This document shows, one piece after another, positions 8,614-18,060 of a stretch of DNA of 64,000 nt (position 1 is its first letter; the number at the start of each line of letters is the position of its first letter). The position numbers and the translations under genes were made by a program. The stretch comes from Alphaproteobacteria bacterium (lineage in GTDB: Bacteria > Pseudomonadota > Alphaproteobacteria > Micavibrionales > Micavibrionaceae): positions 62,001-126,000 of the forward strand of contig JAFLCW010000002.1 of assembly GCA_017302165.1 (NCBI GenBank), given 5' to 3'. The notes beneath the pieces are model-generated. The model saw only the letters and a list, made by a program, of their open reading frames with translations. It was not told the DNA's origin and made no database searches.

Positions 8614-9287
8614 GACGTCTGTCCCCAATGACGATCCAAAATGGCCGGAACGTCTCTTAAGGTATCGACGATATAATCCGCCTTGTGTTTATTCAGACGC
8701 GTTAAGGACATTAAACCCCCGGTGATCGATATACCCAGAATGCCCATGCGCCGGGCAATCTCGGGTTCCTCATGTGAATCACCAATAATAAAAGTGCCTT
8801 CGGGCGTAAAACCGCCGGCTTTCATATAAGACTCAAGACGTTCATATTTATTCATGCCCGTGGTAATGGTGGCATAGGTGTGTGTCCCCGATACATGATC
8901 GACCGCATCCTTGATCCCCAGCCTGTTCATATCCTGAAGAACATAATCATGAAGATGGTTGCTTAAGACCATACAATGAACACCGCGCGCTTTGAGCCAG
9001 ATAATGAGATCCAGTGCCCCTTCGGCCAGATCATAGGCGCGACATTCGCGTTGATACGTATCCAAAAATACATCCGCCAGATATTTCGCCTGCGCTAAAT
9101 ATACATCCACGGAAACACCCATTCGTTCATAAAAGTGGATGAGCGGAAACGTAAATGTGTCTTGTAGTGTGGGCAGATCAATGGGGGGCTTGCCAAAATG
9201 CGCCAGACACACATTCGTCGCGGTCAAGGTCGCGGGCGTGTCGTTATACAGCGTTCCGTTCCAATCAAATACGGCGAGATAGTTCAT
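8610..9287 (-). CDS. HAD-superfamily hydrolase (phosphatase)
   Basis: 225 residues. HAD motif I reads FDWNGTL, with the nucleophilic aspartate but Asn in place of the second aspartate. Motif II is VLSNH, and motif III/IV is GDSHEEPEIARRMG. The helical insert between motifs I and II marks a C1-capped, phosphoglycolate-phosphatase-like member. The DxN substitution is known in some HAD phosphatases and may alter general acid catalysis. ATG 9287 is preferred over a TTG at 9302, which would abut the rplT terminator. Substrate unknown. Confidence 0.78.
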   Translation of the reverse strand: MNYLAVFDWNGTLYNDTPATLTATNVCLAHFGKPPIDLPTLQDTFTFPLIHFYERMGVSVDVYLAQAKYLADVFLDTYQRECRAYDLAEGALDLIIWLKARGVHCMVLSNHLHDYVLQDMNRLGIKDAVDHVSGTHTYATITTGMNKYERLESYMKAGGFTPEGTFIIGDSHEEPEIARRMGILGISITGGLMSLTRLNKHKADYIVDTLRDVPAILDRHWGQTS

Positions 9288-9305
9288 CTCTATGACATAC
9301 AAAAT

Positions 9306-9334
9306 AAAACAGCCCCGTGTAAGGGGCTGTTTTT
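9306..9334. terminator. intrinsic terminator after rplT
   Basis: ACAGCCCC and GGGGCTGT form a stem flanked by an A-tract and a T-tract, so it works on either strand. It ends the rpmI-rplT transcript (minus strand) just before the HAD gene. Confidence 0.85.
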
Positions 9335-9355
9335 AAAAATTAAGCGAAAGCAAAA

Positions 9356-9706
9356 TTAAGCGATGGCTTTTTTCACCTGTGCGGCTAGCGCAGAAAACGC
9401 TTCGGCATCACGGGCGGCGATATCCGCCAGTACTTTGCGATCCAGTTCAATCCCGGCTTTTTTCAGGCCGTTCATGAATACAGAGTATGTCATGCCGTTC
9501 AAACGAGCGGCGGCATTGATACGTTGAATCCACAAGGCGCGGAAATTGCGCTTGTTTTGTTTACGGCCGATATAGGCATACTGACCGGCTTTTTCCACGG
9601 CCTGTTTGGCGACGCGGATGGTGTTCTTCCGGCGATCGTAATACCCTTTGGCCGCCTTGAGAATTTTGCGGTGACGCTTATTCGGTCCTGTTTTGACGCG
9701 TGCCAT
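9356..9706 (-). CDS. rplT: 50S ribosomal protein L20
   Basis: 116 residues, the normal length. The basic N-terminus ([36 protein letters not shown]) and the [26 protein letters not shown] core are characteristic. L20 is an early-assembly 23S rRNA-binding protein. Its ATG overlaps the rpmI stop (TAATG), so the two are translationally coupled, and AAGGAG lies just upstream. Confidence 0.97.
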   Translation of the reverse strand: MARVKTGPNKRHRKILKAAKGYYDRRKNTIRVAKQAVEKAGQYAYIGRKQNKRNFRALWIQRINAAARLNGMTYSVFMNGLKKAGIELDRKVLADIAARDAEAFSALAAQVKKAIA

Positions 9707-9966
9707 TAGTTGAACTCCTTCTTCGATTTATAGGTCGATTTTTTGCTGTCGATCTTCCGGCGAACGCCAGAATTCGGCATGAAGTAGGTCACAACTTTTT
9801 CGCCATCGGCTTTGAACATGGTGGCGGGCGTTTTGGCCTTACGTTTAGCGGATTTAGGTTTGTTCATCATCATGTGGCTGGTGAAAGCGGGTTTAAATTT
9901 CACTTTCCCAGACCCCGTGACTTTAAAGCGCTTTTTCGCGCTCGACTTGGTCTTCATCTTCGGCAT
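9706..9966 (-). CDS. rpmI: 50S ribosomal protein L35
   Basis: 86 residues starting [20 protein letters not shown], the L35 signature. AAGGAG at 6 bases spacing fixes the ATG at 9966; an upstream ATG at 9990 lacks such a site. The protein is about 20 residues longer than most L35 proteins because of a basic C-terminal tail (about 60-86). infC, the usual upstream partner, is absent, so rpmI-rplT here is a two-gene operon with its own promoter. Confidence 0.94.
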   Translation of the reverse strand: MPKMKTKSSAKKRFKVTGSGKVKFKPAFTSHMMMNKPKSAKRKAKTPATMFKADGEKVVTYFMPNSGVRRKIDSKKSTYKSKKEFN

Positions 9967-10044
9967 TTCTATCTCCTTGATATGATACAATAAAATGTGA
10001 TCGAGGCAGCCGATATGTCAAGCCAGATCACAACGAGTAGCCGC

Positions 10045-10074
10045 GTTATAGCCGGATTAACCCCTGTCAATCAA
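10045..10074 (-). promoter_or_regulatory. putative rpmI-rplT promoter
   Basis: On the minus strand, TTGATT (10074-10069) and CTATAA/TATAAC (10051-10045) are 17-18 bases apart and about 80 bases before the rpmI start. No other gene separates them. Confidence 0.45.
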
Positions 10075-10098
10075 GCGTTTTATCTTTTTTTGATTATG

Positions 10099-10887
10099 TC
10101 AAAAATATTTTTTGAGAAACTGGCTCGTATGTATCGATACCATCTGCCGATGCTTGGGGTCAGGCAGGCCACGTGTTCCACCTTGATATGACGTGATATC
10201 GATCCGGGTGGCCTCAAGGCCGGATTTTAACAATTCAAGATGTGCTGGCGACATCCGGTCGTCTTTTGTCCCGTAATGAACCAGAATGGGCATCGGCAAG
10301 GCATCTGTGGGTTTGCCCGCGTTCATCAGTTCAAAGATCAATTGTTCGCCAATGCGGTGATCTTTTACCGGATGATACCCCCCTGACACGGGTGTTGACG
10401 CCTCCGGTTCTGCCTGAAGTAGATACCGGGCATAGGCCGCACCGTCCAATAGGGGCGAGAACATGACCATCGCCTGAACATCGGCCAAGAAAGAGGAGAT
10501 CGCGACATGGGCGGCCAAACCGTCTGTCACATAGATAAATTTTTTGAACCCCTGCTTGTGTGCCCAGTCCCGCACTAAATCTAAATCCTGCCGCGCACGC
10601 GTGAGGGTAAAATCTTCTTCCCGGCCTTCACTTTGGCCGCATCCTCTAAAATCAAACCGGAAGGTATAAAAACCATGTTCTCCGAACAGGTTGGCCATCA
10701 GACTCATAAACCCCTGATGATCGTCTTTATGTCCGGGAAATGAATGCATAAAGATCACCAGCATCCTGTCACGTTCTTCCAGTGAACGTTCCAGCGGAAC
10801 CCCCATCAGACCGGACAGATATTCCCGTTTTTCAGGATCGAGGATTTCAATCTGTTTCTGGCGAAGATGAACAGAATCACGTGTCAT
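10099..10887 (-). CDS. alpha/beta-fold hydrolase
   Basis: 262 residues. HSFPGHKDDHQGF holds the oxyanion-hole region, and RFDFRGCGQSEG is the conserved strand-loop typical of CocE/acyl-hydrolase-type alpha/beta hydrolases. The acid HYGTKDDRMSP and a C-terminal histidine (KHRQM) are visible. The nucleophile elbow, usually GxSxG, reads VTDGLA, putting Asp where Ser is expected. The protein may use an Asp nucleophile or be catalytically altered. Its 3' neighbour in transcription order is separate, while its start overlaps the end of gpt, so the two form a coupled pair. Confidence 0.72.
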   Translation of the reverse strand: MTRDSVHLRQKQIEILDPEKREYLSGLMGVPLERSLEERDRMLVIFMHSFPGHKDDHQGFMSLMANLFGEHGFYTFRFDFRGCGQSEGREEDFTLTRARQDLDLVRDWAHKQGFKKFIYVTDGLAAHVAISSFLADVQAMVMFSPLLDGAAYARYLLQAEPEASTPVSGGYHPVKDHRIGEQLIFELMNAGKPTDALPMPILVHYGTKDDRMSPAHLELLKSGLEATRIDITSYQGGTRGLPDPKHRQMVSIHTSQFLKKYF

Positions 10888-11393
10888 GTTTTTGATCGGC
10901 GTGCCAGCGGCGTGGCATATTGGTTTTCAAGATCCCACGGGAAATGAATCCACGTATCTTGTGATACTTCCATGATGAAGCTATCCACCGTTGGCACCCC
11001 TTTGGGTTTGGCATAGATACAGGCAAAATGGGCATTCGGGTACAGCTCCCGCGCGATACGGAACGTACCCCCCGTATCCACCAAATCATCGATGATGATC
11101 CACCCCCGCCCCCCCTCTTCGGCCAGTGCTGGCTTTTTAAGAATATGAGCCGTGCCTTGGGATTTAACGTCATAGCTTGAGATACAAAATGTCTCGATCA
11201 ATAAGATATCCATTTCCCGGGCGGCAATACAGGCCGGCACCATGCCCCCGCGCGTCACAGCAATGATCCCCTTCCATTTGCCGTTTTCAAGCGGTCCTTT
11301 TTCCAGCAGACGCCAAGCCAGAGCCCGCGCATTCCGATGAAGCTCCTCCCAGGAGACAGGAAAATCTCGTGCCGTCGTCGAAACATCATTCAT
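10884..11393 (-). CDS. gpt: xanthine phosphoribosyltransferase
   Basis: 169 residues with the type I PRTase fold: AVTRGGMVPACIAAREM near the N-terminus and the PRPP-binding loop IIIDDLVDTGGTF. Size and the C-terminal WIHFPWDLEN match Gpt, which salvages xanthine and guanine to XMP and GMP. The stop overlaps the start of the downstream hydrolase (ATGA type), suggesting coupled expression. It is divergent from the mscS-like gene. Confidence 0.88.
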   Translation of the reverse strand: MNDVSTTARDFPVSWEELHRNARALAWRLLEKGPLENGKWKGIIAVTRGGMVPACIAAREMDILLIETFCISSYDVKSQGTAHILKKPALAEEGGRGWIIIDDLVDTGGTFRIARELYPNAHFACIYAKPKGVPTVDSFIMEVSQDTWIHFPWDLENQYATPLARRSKT

Positions 11394-11499
11394 GTCGTAA
11401 AATTGCCTTGTTTGAGCCAGATAAATGTCTTCTCTTTATACCTTAATCCGCTCTGGCCTTGAAGGCCTAATCTGACGAACGCATGGATCTGATATCAAA

Positions 11500-12477
11500 A
11501 TGACAAGCTGGATGAAAAAAGTAATGGTGCCGGGACGTATTCTGGGTCCTGTTCTCGTCATCGGGATATTAATGGGGCTGTTTGCCCTGTCTCACTATGG
11601 CTACACGGAACAGCTCAAAACGATTCTTGACCGTAAAGATTTTGCCCTTGAACTCGGCACCTATAGTTTCACGCCGTATAAAATCCTCAACACGCTGGTC
11701 ACCATCATTCTGGTGATCTGGATTTCATCCATCATGTCCAACTTGGCCGAAAAACTGGCGTCAAACGTGCCGAAAATGCGCGTGGCCGATAAAGTCATTT
11801 TAACCAAGATCCTTCAAATCATTGTCTATTTCTTTGCGTTTGTCGTGGGGCTGGACATGCTGGGGATTGATCTTACAGCCTTCGCGGTGATCGGGGGGGC
11901 GGTTGGTATTGGTCTAGGGTTTGGCCTTCAAAAGATTGCCTCGAATTTCATTAGTGGACTTATTCTGGTATTTGAAAAATCAATCCGGGTAGGTGATCTG
12001 GTACAAATGACCGATGGTATCAGCGGATATATACGCCGGTCTGGCGCCCGTTACACCCGCCTTGAAACGTTCGACGGCAAAGAAGTGATGATCCCGAATG
12101 AGGATTTCATCACAAACCGCGTGACAAACTGGACATTCAGCAACAAAAAAGCGCGTATCGAAGTTAAGGTTGGCATTTCATACAACAGTGATATTGAACG
12201 TGCGCGCGCCATCATGATTGAATGCGCCAAAGCACACCCCAGATGTGTAGACGACCCGGCGGCCAATTGTTTTATCCGTGAATTCGGGGATAATGGCATT
12301 ACCCTATTGCTCTTATTCTTTATTGATGATGTGACCGAGGGGCTGTATGGCCCCCAAAGCGATGTCATGTTGTGGATATGGAAGAAATTTCAGGCCGAAG
12401 GGATCGACATCCCCTTCCCGCAACGTGATATGGTGATCCGCAACCTCAAGGAACTCAAGGACAGTATTCGTGATTAG
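11500..12477 (+). CDS. MscS-family mechanosensitive ion channel
   Basis: 325 residues. Three hydrophobic segments (about 15-35, 55-80, 105-130) lead into the pore helix and signature GGAVGIGLGFGLQKIASNFISGLILVFE, with the beta-domain IRVGDLVQM right after it. This is the MscS core without extra N-terminal helices. It should sit in the inner membrane and release solutes on hypo-osmotic shock. The following gene overlaps it by 8 bases. Confidence 0.9.
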   Translation: MTSWMKKVMVPGRILGPVLVIGILMGLFALSHYGYTEQLKTILDRKDFALELGTYSFTPYKILNTLVTIILVIWISSIMSNLAEKLASNVPKMRVADKVILTKILQIIVYFFAFVVGLDMLGIDLTAFAVIGGAVGIGLGFGLQKIASNFISGLILVFEKSIRVGDLVQMTDGISGYIRRSGARYTRLETFDGKEVMIPNEDFITNRVTNWTFSNKKARIEVKVGISYNSDIERARAIMIECAKAHPRCVDDPAANCFIREFGDNGITLLLLFFIDDVTEGLYGPQSDVMLWIWKKFQAEGIDIPFPQRDMVIRNLKELKDSIRD

Positions 12478-13231
12478 GATCAAACATATCCCGGCAATGA
12501 TGTTGGTGCTTGCGGGATGTGTGTTGTTACCTCTCTGCGTTAAGGCTGAGCCTATCCTCTCAACCCCTTTATCCGTGAAACCACCTGTGTCTGCCCCCCC
12601 TGTGGTGATTGAACTTTTCTCCTCTCAGGCCTGTACCTATTGCCCCCCGGCAGATGAATATATGGCAGATCTCCTCAAGCAGGACGGGGTCATTGGCCTG
12701 TCCTGTCATGTTGATTATTTTGATGTCCGGCAAGGGTCGCTCGCGCATAAATTCTGTTCTCGCCGTCAATCAGATTACGCCAAAACGATGGGATTAAAAT
12801 CCGTTTACACCCCCCAGATGGTCATTAACGGCCATATCGATGCGATTGGATACGAATCCGCGCAGGTATCCATTGGGGTGCTGAAGGCGCGCGCCGAAAA
12901 AATATCAGAAATTTCAATCCGCCCCCTACAAAACGGGCAATATGCCTATGCCCTTCCGGCTCAAGCCGTTCAAGACCCGGATGTGACCCTATGGGTGGCC
13001 TTGTTTGATAAACCTCATACTCTGACTGTGGCTGAAGGCGGGAACCGGGGTAAGAACCTCACCTACCATAACATCGTTTCATCGCTGATTGCGCTGGAAA
13101 CAGAACAATTGACCAGCGCAGAAAAAACATTTCTGCCGTATATGAAGGCCAACGCCGCTGGCTTTGCCCTTTTGGCACAGAATAATCAATCTGGGAAAAT
13201 TATTGCCGCGGGACAGGTTATTCTGCCTTAA
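12470..13231 (+). CDS. DUF1223 thioredoxin-like secreted protein
   Basis: 253 residues. A signal sequence (about 1-26, ending around VKA) precedes a DUF1223 domain starting VVIELFSSQACTYCPPADEYM. The CxxC-like CTYC lies in a thioredoxin-like context, and LSCHVDYFD and TPQMVINGH are further DUF1223 hallmarks. It is likely a periplasmic thiol-related protein of unknown substrate. A GTG start overlaps the end of the channel gene; an ATG at 12497 is possible. LAGC in the leader could also be read as a lipobox. Confidence 0.78.
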   Translation: MIRIKHIPAMMLVLAGCVLLPLCVKAEPILSTPLSVKPPVSAPPVVIELFSSQACTYCPPADEYMADLLKQDGVIGLSCHVDYFDVRQGSLAHKFCSRRQSDYAKTMGLKSVYTPQMVINGHIDAIGYESAQVSIGVLKARAEKISEISIRPLQNGQYAYALPAQAVQDPDVTLWVALFDKPHTLTVAEGGNRGKNLTYHNIVSSLIALETEQLTSAEKTFLPYMKANAAGFALLAQNNQSGKIIAAGQVILP

Positions 13232-13243
13232 TGCGTTAGACCC

Positions 13244-14044
13244 TTAACGTGTCAGTGATCTGTTATTTTTATCACGCATCCACGCCCCCCAATAGGTCAG
13301 ACGTTTCATGATCACATCTGTGATTTTAAACCATCGCTTGGTGATCGGGAATATCCACCGTGGCCAGCCCGTCACATCAACAGGATCTTTATGATTGCGC
13401 GATGTGCCAATAGATGATTCAAAACTTAAATCCTGAACGGCCAGCCCCGGCTGAACGGTGTATAGATCAAGGCCGCTGATCCATGGCCGGCTCATGATCA
13501 TATCAACCGGAAAGGCCACATGCGACAGGCTTTTTACCAATTTTCGGGCACCGGATAAAGAAAGCATCAAGGCGTGCGTACCGCCGGGTGCCGTTGAAAG
13601 CCTTGTCAGACGATGAGTCGGAGTCAGATGCGCCACCGTGCGCTGACGTAATTTAGATACTTTGTTTGACCCCAAAAAGCGAACCAGTTCCCAAGGATAT
13701 GATGTCACCATCAGAGACAGGACGACCTCTTTGAATTCTGGCTGAAGCACCGCATCATCTTCCAAAACCACGGCAAAGGGGATCTCTTCGTTAATCATTT
13801 TTTGAGCAATCTGTTTATGTGATAACAGACAGCCAATTTCTCCGCCTGTCATATCCCGGCCAAAAAAAGCACGGCGGCGTGTACCATCATAAAAAGGGAG
13901 TGATGGCACATCAAAGGAGCGTCCATCGACCGCATCAAAAAATATGAAGGGAATATTTTGGGCGTCCAAACGAGATTTTATTTTTTCCCGTCGATCCAGC
14001 GCACCCGAAAGAGAAATAACAAAAACAGGGGGAAATGATGTCAT
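13244..14044 (-). CDS. glycosyltransferase family 25 protein
   Basis: 266 residues. VFVISLSGALDRREKIKSRL at the N-terminus and FFDAVDGR match the GT25 LPS/beta-galactosyltransferase family. GGEIGCLLSHK and VVLEDDAVLQPEF carry the conserved His and the EDD metal-binding motif. It would transfer a sugar, typically galactose, to lipooligosaccharide or another surface glycan. It lies 17 bases downstream of polA on the same strand, with no functional link evident. Confidence 0.85.
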   Translation of the reverse strand: MTSFPPVFVISLSGALDRREKIKSRLDAQNIPFIFFDAVDGRSFDVPSLPFYDGTRRRAFFGRDMTGGEIGCLLSHKQIAQKMINEEIPFAVVLEDDAVLQPEFKEVVLSLMVTSYPWELVRFLGSNKVSKLRQRTVAHLTPTHRLTRLSTAPGGTHALMLSLSGARKLVKSLSHVAFPVDMIMSRPWISGLDLYTVQPGLAVQDLSFESSIGTSRNHKDPVDVTGWPRWIFPITKRWFKITDVIMKRLTYWGAWMRDKNNRSLTR

Positions 14045-14061
14045 GGTAAGCCTTATACGTT

Positions 14062-16842
14062 TTAATGCGCCTCTGCCCAGCTTTTGCCAAACCCAGTTTC
14101 AGCAATCAAGGGAACACCCAGCGTGACTGTATTTTCCATCACAGATTTGACCAGTACCGATGTTTCAGATAGTTCTGCTTCAGGCACTTCAAAAATTAAT
14201 TCATCGTGAACCTGAAGCAACATTCTGGCAGATAGATGCTTCGCCGAAAGTGCTGGTGGAATCTTAACCATGGCCATTTTCATGATATCTGCCGCTGTGC
14301 CCTGAAGCGGCGCATTAATGGCCGCCCGTTCTGCCCCCGCCCGCCAGGCACCGTTTTTGGCGTTGATATTGGGCGTAAAACATTTTCGGCCAAATAATGT
14401 CGTCACATATTCATGTTTACGGGCAAATGCTTTGGTACGTTCCATGTAATCCTGAATTTCACGAAACGTGCCTAGATATTTTCGAATAAACTCATTGGCT
14501 ACCTGCGGCTCACACCCCAATTGTTTGGCCAAACCCCAGCCCGATATGCCATAGATGATACCAAAATTAACCGCCTTCGCCTGACGCCGTAATTCAGGGG
14601 TCACCTCGGCGAGCGGGACGCCAAACACCTGGGATGCCGTATGGGCATGAATATCCACATCATCCAGAAAAGCCTGTTTCAGGGCTTTGACATCTGCCAT
14701 TTCAGCGGCCAGACGCAATTCCACTTGTGAATAATCCACGGACAATAAAACATGACCTTCTTCGGCGACGAATGCCCGGCGAATAAGACGGCCTTCTTCC
14801 GTGCGGATCGGGATGTTCTGAAGGTTCGGATCAGAAGAGGATAAACGACCCGTGGACGTTCCCGCCAAAGAAAAAGACGTATGCACGCGTCCGGTCGCTG
14901 GATTGATCTGATCCACCAATGTGTCTGTATAGGTAGACTTTAATTTAGCTGTTCCCCGCCAGTCCAGAATTTTCTGGACAATCCCATGCCCTTGTTCCGC
15001 CAGTGTTTCTAAAACATCGGCATCTGTTGACCATTGACCTGTTTTGGTGCGCGTACCGCCGGGTAGTTTCAGATGATCAAAAAGAATTTCGCCGATTTGT
15101 TTGGGCGAGCCGACATTGAATTCAGTTCTCGCTTCGGCCTGAATATCTTGCTCTAAAATCGATAGTTTCTCTGAAAATTTCTGACTGAGATCTGAGAGAA
15201 CAGATCGATCAATCTTGATCCCGTTTTGTTCCATCTGTCCAATGACAGAAACAATCGGACGTTCGATATCTTCATAGACACGCGCCATATGTTCCAAAGC
15301 CAAACGCGGTTTTAAAACATCATAAAGCCGAAGCGTGATATCGGCATCTTCGGCGGCATATGCCTTGGCCTTAAGAATATCCACCTGATCAAACGTCACC
15401 ATGGATTTACCCTTACCCGCTACGTCCTCATACGGAATGGGAGTGTGCTGAAGAAAGAGACGAGATAATTCATCCATACCATTGGAATGAGACGTCCCAT
15501 CCAGCGTATAGGACAAAAGCATCGTATCGTCATAAGGCGAGATGTTAATTCCGTTTTGTTTAAACATCTGCCAGTCATATTTAATATTCTGGCCGATTTT
15601 AAGAACACTCGGCGACTCGAGGAGCGGTTTTAAATGAGACAGCACCGTCTCAAGCGATAGCTGAGGGATTATTGGCGCATCGGACCCCAGCAAATCCCGC
15701 ACCTGAACATGCCCAATCGGGATATAGGCCGCCTGCCCCGGGGCATAGGATAAAGAGATCCCAACCAGTTTCGCCCGCGCCGGGGTCAAATGCGTTGTTT
15801 CTGTGTCGATCGCAAGCCTGCCGGATTCAAAAGATTTCTTTACCCATTCAGATAATGTCTCAACGGTATTAATCAGCACATAAGCCGATCTATCGATCAA
15901 CGCAGGTGATACAGGTTTAGCGGTATCCGATGTAACGGGCATAGAGATTGCGGCCGGAAGCGCGTGTGAATTTTCCCCAAAGCGATTTAAGATTGATCGA
16001 AAGCCTTGCTTTTGTAAAAACGCTGTCAGGCGCGCATGATCAGGTTCATGGGATTTTAAATCTTCCAGATTAAGGGGGACAGGGGCATCAGCCGCTAATG
16101 TCACCAGTTTTTTGGATAAGATGGCCTTGTCTTTATGTTCGAGCAATGTTTCCCGGCGTTTATTTTGTTTGATCTCTCCAGCGCGATCCAGCAGGGTTTC
16201 CAGCGACCCGTATTCAGAAATGAGCTGAGCCGCGGTCTTAACACCAATACCCGGAACGCCCGGTACGTTATCTACGCTATCACCTGCTAGTGCCTGTACA
16301 TCGACAACCTGTGCCGGCGGCACGCCAAATTTTTCTATGACATCTTCTGTGCCCAGATATTTACCCTTGATTGGGTCATATAAACGGACATGGTCATTGA
16401 CCAGTTGCATCAAGTCTTTATCTGTCCCGACAATCGTCACTTTCTGGCCACGTTTGACGGCTTGCGCGGCATATGTCGCAATCAGGTCGTCCGCTTCGTA
16501 TCCTTCTACTTCCAAGGCCGGAATACCAAAGGCTTCAGTAGCTTCACGGAATAAGGGGAATTGAGGAATTAAATCTTCAGGTGGATCTTCGCGGTTGGCT
16601 TTGTATTGATCGTAAAGATCATACCGGAAATTACGGCGCGCCGCGTCAAAGATAACGGCGAGGTAAGGTGCCTTGATATCCTTGACCAGTTTGATCAACA
16701 TATTGGTAAAACCCAGCACCGCCCCCACGGGCACGCCTTCCGGGTTTGTCAAATTCTGTGGAAGGGCAAAATAGGCGCGAAAAATATATCCCGAGCCATC
16801 CACCAAATAGAGTTCGTCATGTTGTTGATCGCCGGAACCCAT
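14062..16842 (-). CDS. polA: DNA polymerase I
   Basis: 926 residues with all three activities. The 5' nuclease domain (about 10-290) begins LYLVDGSGYIFRAYFAL. The 3'-5' exonuclease (about 320-510) has LAIDTETTHL. The family A polymerase has motif A DYSQVELR, motif B RRQAKAVNFGIIYG and motif C LLQVHDELIFEVPE. It processes Okazaki fragments and fills repair gaps. An intact exonuclease DxE is notable because several bacterial lineages have lost it. Confidence 0.96.
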   Translation of the reverse strand: MGSGDQQHDELYLVDGSGYIFRAYFALPQNLTNPEGVPVGAVLGFTNMLIKLVKDIKAPYLAVIFDAARRNFRYDLYDQYKANREDPPEDLIPQFPLFREATEAFGIPALEVEGYEADDLIATYAAQAVKRGQKVTIVGTDKDLMQLVNDHVRLYDPIKGKYLGTEDVIEKFGVPPAQVVDVQALAGDSVDNVPGVPGIGVKTAAQLISEYGSLETLLDRAGEIKQNKRRETLLEHKDKAILSKKLVTLAADAPVPLNLEDLKSHEPDHARLTAFLQKQGFRSILNRFGENSHALPAAISMPVTSDTAKPVSPALIDRSAYVLINTVETLSEWVKKSFESGRLAIDTETTHLTPARAKLVGISLSYAPGQAAYIPIGHVQVRDLLGSDAPIIPQLSLETVLSHLKPLLESPSVLKIGQNIKYDWQMFKQNGINISPYDDTMLLSYTLDGTSHSNGMDELSRLFLQHTPIPYEDVAGKGKSMVTFDQVDILKAKAYAAEDADITLRLYDVLKPRLALEHMARVYEDIERPIVSVIGQMEQNGIKIDRSVLSDLSQKFSEKLSILEQDIQAEARTEFNVGSPKQIGEILFDHLKLPGGTRTKTGQWSTDADVLETLAEQGHGIVQKILDWRGTAKLKSTYTDTLVDQINPATGRVHTSFSLAGTSTGRLSSSDPNLQNIPIRTEEGRLIRRAFVAEEGHVLLSVDYSQVELRLAAEMADVKALKQAFLDDVDIHAHTASQVFGVPLAEVTPELRRQAKAVNFGIIYGISGWGLAKQLGCEPQVANEFIRKYLGTFREIQDYMERTKAFARKHEYVTTLFGRKCFTPNINAKNGAWRAGAERAAINAPLQGTAADIMKMAMVKIPPALSAKHLSARMLLQVHDELIFEVPEAELSETSVLVKSVMENTVTLGVPLIAETGFGKSWAEAH

Positions 16843-16844
16843 AT

Positions 16845-17870
16845 CTACCTTGTGTGCGTGATCGCATAAAGTGCGACCGCGGCCGCATTGGATACGTTGA
16901 GAGAGGCAATGACGCCGGATGTCGGCAGACTGACCAGATGATCACATTGTTCTTTGATTAATCGGCGCATGCCGTCTCCCTCAGCTCCTAAAACCAATAC
17001 TATTTTATCAAAGCTGGAAACGTGTCCGAACGATGCCGTGGCATGTTCATCCAGTCCCACTACCGTAAATCCATGATCTTTGAATGTTTCAAGGGCGCGG
17101 CTTAAATTCGTTTCATAGGCGGCCGGGACATGCTCTACCGCCCCGCAAGCCGTTTTTGCCAATACACCCGTTAATTCCGGGGCATGTTTACGTTGCATCA
17201 CCACGCCCTGCACACCAAAGGCACAGGCTGAACGTAAAATGGCACCGACATTATGCGGATCTGTGACTTGATCCAGCATCAGAAAAACAGATTTGGAACG
17301 AGAGGCAGATTGAATCATCATATCGTCAATCCCGATTTCGGGCAGAGGGTCACAGGCCAGGGCAATGCCTTGATGTACGCTCCCCGGCGGCAGGGAACGA
17401 TCTAACTGCTCCCGCTGTACCTTGGTGACGGCAACAGAATCGGGAAGTGCCTCAATATTAAATGTCTCTTCGGCCTGCGCGGTCACATAGAGTGCCCTAA
17501 TCTGCCGGCGGGGGTTCTGAAGGGCGGCCATCACCGCATGCCCGCCAAACAAATCAATCTTTAACCGGGGCTGGGCGGCAGGCTTGATGAATTTGGGTTC
17601 TGCCTTGGGGCGGGCGGGGCGTGCCGAAACAATGGCGGGTTTTTCCTGATAACGCTTATCCGGATGACGACCCGGCGCAGGGCGAGATGTACGCCCGGTT
17701 TTTGCCTGAGGGCTAGACGCATCACGCTTGGCCCCGTCACGCCCGCCAGAACGGCGATCCGTCTCTTGATCGCGCCGACCTTGGGATCCCTTGTTAAAGC
17801 CGCTAGGCTTAAACCCGTCACGGCGACCCTTAAAGCCACCTTTTTTATCTTTTTTCATGGGGTTATTCAT
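16845..17870 (-). CDS. rlmB: 23S rRNA 2'-O-methyltransferase, RlmB/TrmH family
   Basis: About 341 residues. The first 110 are a low-complexity, Lys/Arg/Gly-rich tail, probably RNA-binding. Then come the L30e-like substrate domain and a C-terminal SPOUT fold with LMLDQVTDPHNVGAILRSA, VLVLGAEGDGM and the knot motif PTSGVIASLNVSNAAAVALY. RlmB methylates G2251 of 23S rRNA. ATG 17870 is chosen for its AAGAG site; the frame is open to 17927. Another TrmH-family specificity is possible. The gene diverges from tRNA-Tyr. Confidence 0.87.
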   Translation of the reverse strand: MNNPMKKDKKGGFKGRRDGFKPSGFNKGSQGRRDQETDRRSGGRDGAKRDASSPQAKTGRTSRPAPGRHPDKRYQEKPAIVSARPARPKAEPKFIKPAAQPRLKIDLFGGHAVMAALQNPRRQIRALYVTAQAEETFNIEALPDSVAVTKVQREQLDRSLPPGSVHQGIALACDPLPEIGIDDMMIQSASRSKSVFLMLDQVTDPHNVGAILRSACAFGVQGVVMQRKHAPELTGVLAKTACGAVEHVPAAYETNLSRALETFKDHGFTVVGLDEHATASFGHVSSFDKIVLVLGAEGDGMRRLIKEQCDHLVSLPTSGVIASLNVSNAAAVALYAITHTR

Positions 17871-17878
17871 ACGCGCTC

Positions 17879-17907
17879 TTGACAGCCGAGGCAAAAGGCT
17901 TTTTTGT
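17879..17907 (+). promoter_or_regulatory. candidate tRNA-Tyr promoter
   Basis: A consensus TTGACA at 17879-17884 lies about 50 bases before the tRNA. The -10 at 17 bp spacing (TTTTGT) is poor, so the assignment is tentative. Confidence 0.3.
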
Positions 17908-17934
17908 TCTTTCCGGAATAAACACATCCCCCCT

Positions 17935-18020
17935 GGAAGGGTGGCCGAGTGGTTAATGGCAGCAGACTGTAAATCTGCCCTCTCACGAGTACGTAGGTTC
18001 GAATCCTACCCCTTCCACCA
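17935..18020 (+). tRNA. tRNA-Tyr (GTA)
   Basis: An 86-base class II tRNA. The acceptor arms GGAAGGG and CCCTTCC pair, the D-arm starts TGGCCGAGTGG, the anticodon GTA sits in CTGTAAA, the variable arm is long and the T-loop is GGTTCGAATCC. CCA is encoded. It reads toward the prophage, whose left end begins shortly after. Confidence 0.97.
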
Positions 18021-18030
18021 TTTATTCTAC

Positions 18031-18056
18031 AACCCGTCCTGCGTGACGGGTTTTTC
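18031..18056 (+). terminator. tRNA-Tyr terminator
   Basis: AACCCGTC-CTGCGT-GACGGGTT followed by TTT lies ten bases beyond the tRNA. Confidence 0.8.
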
Positions 18057-18060
18057 TTTG

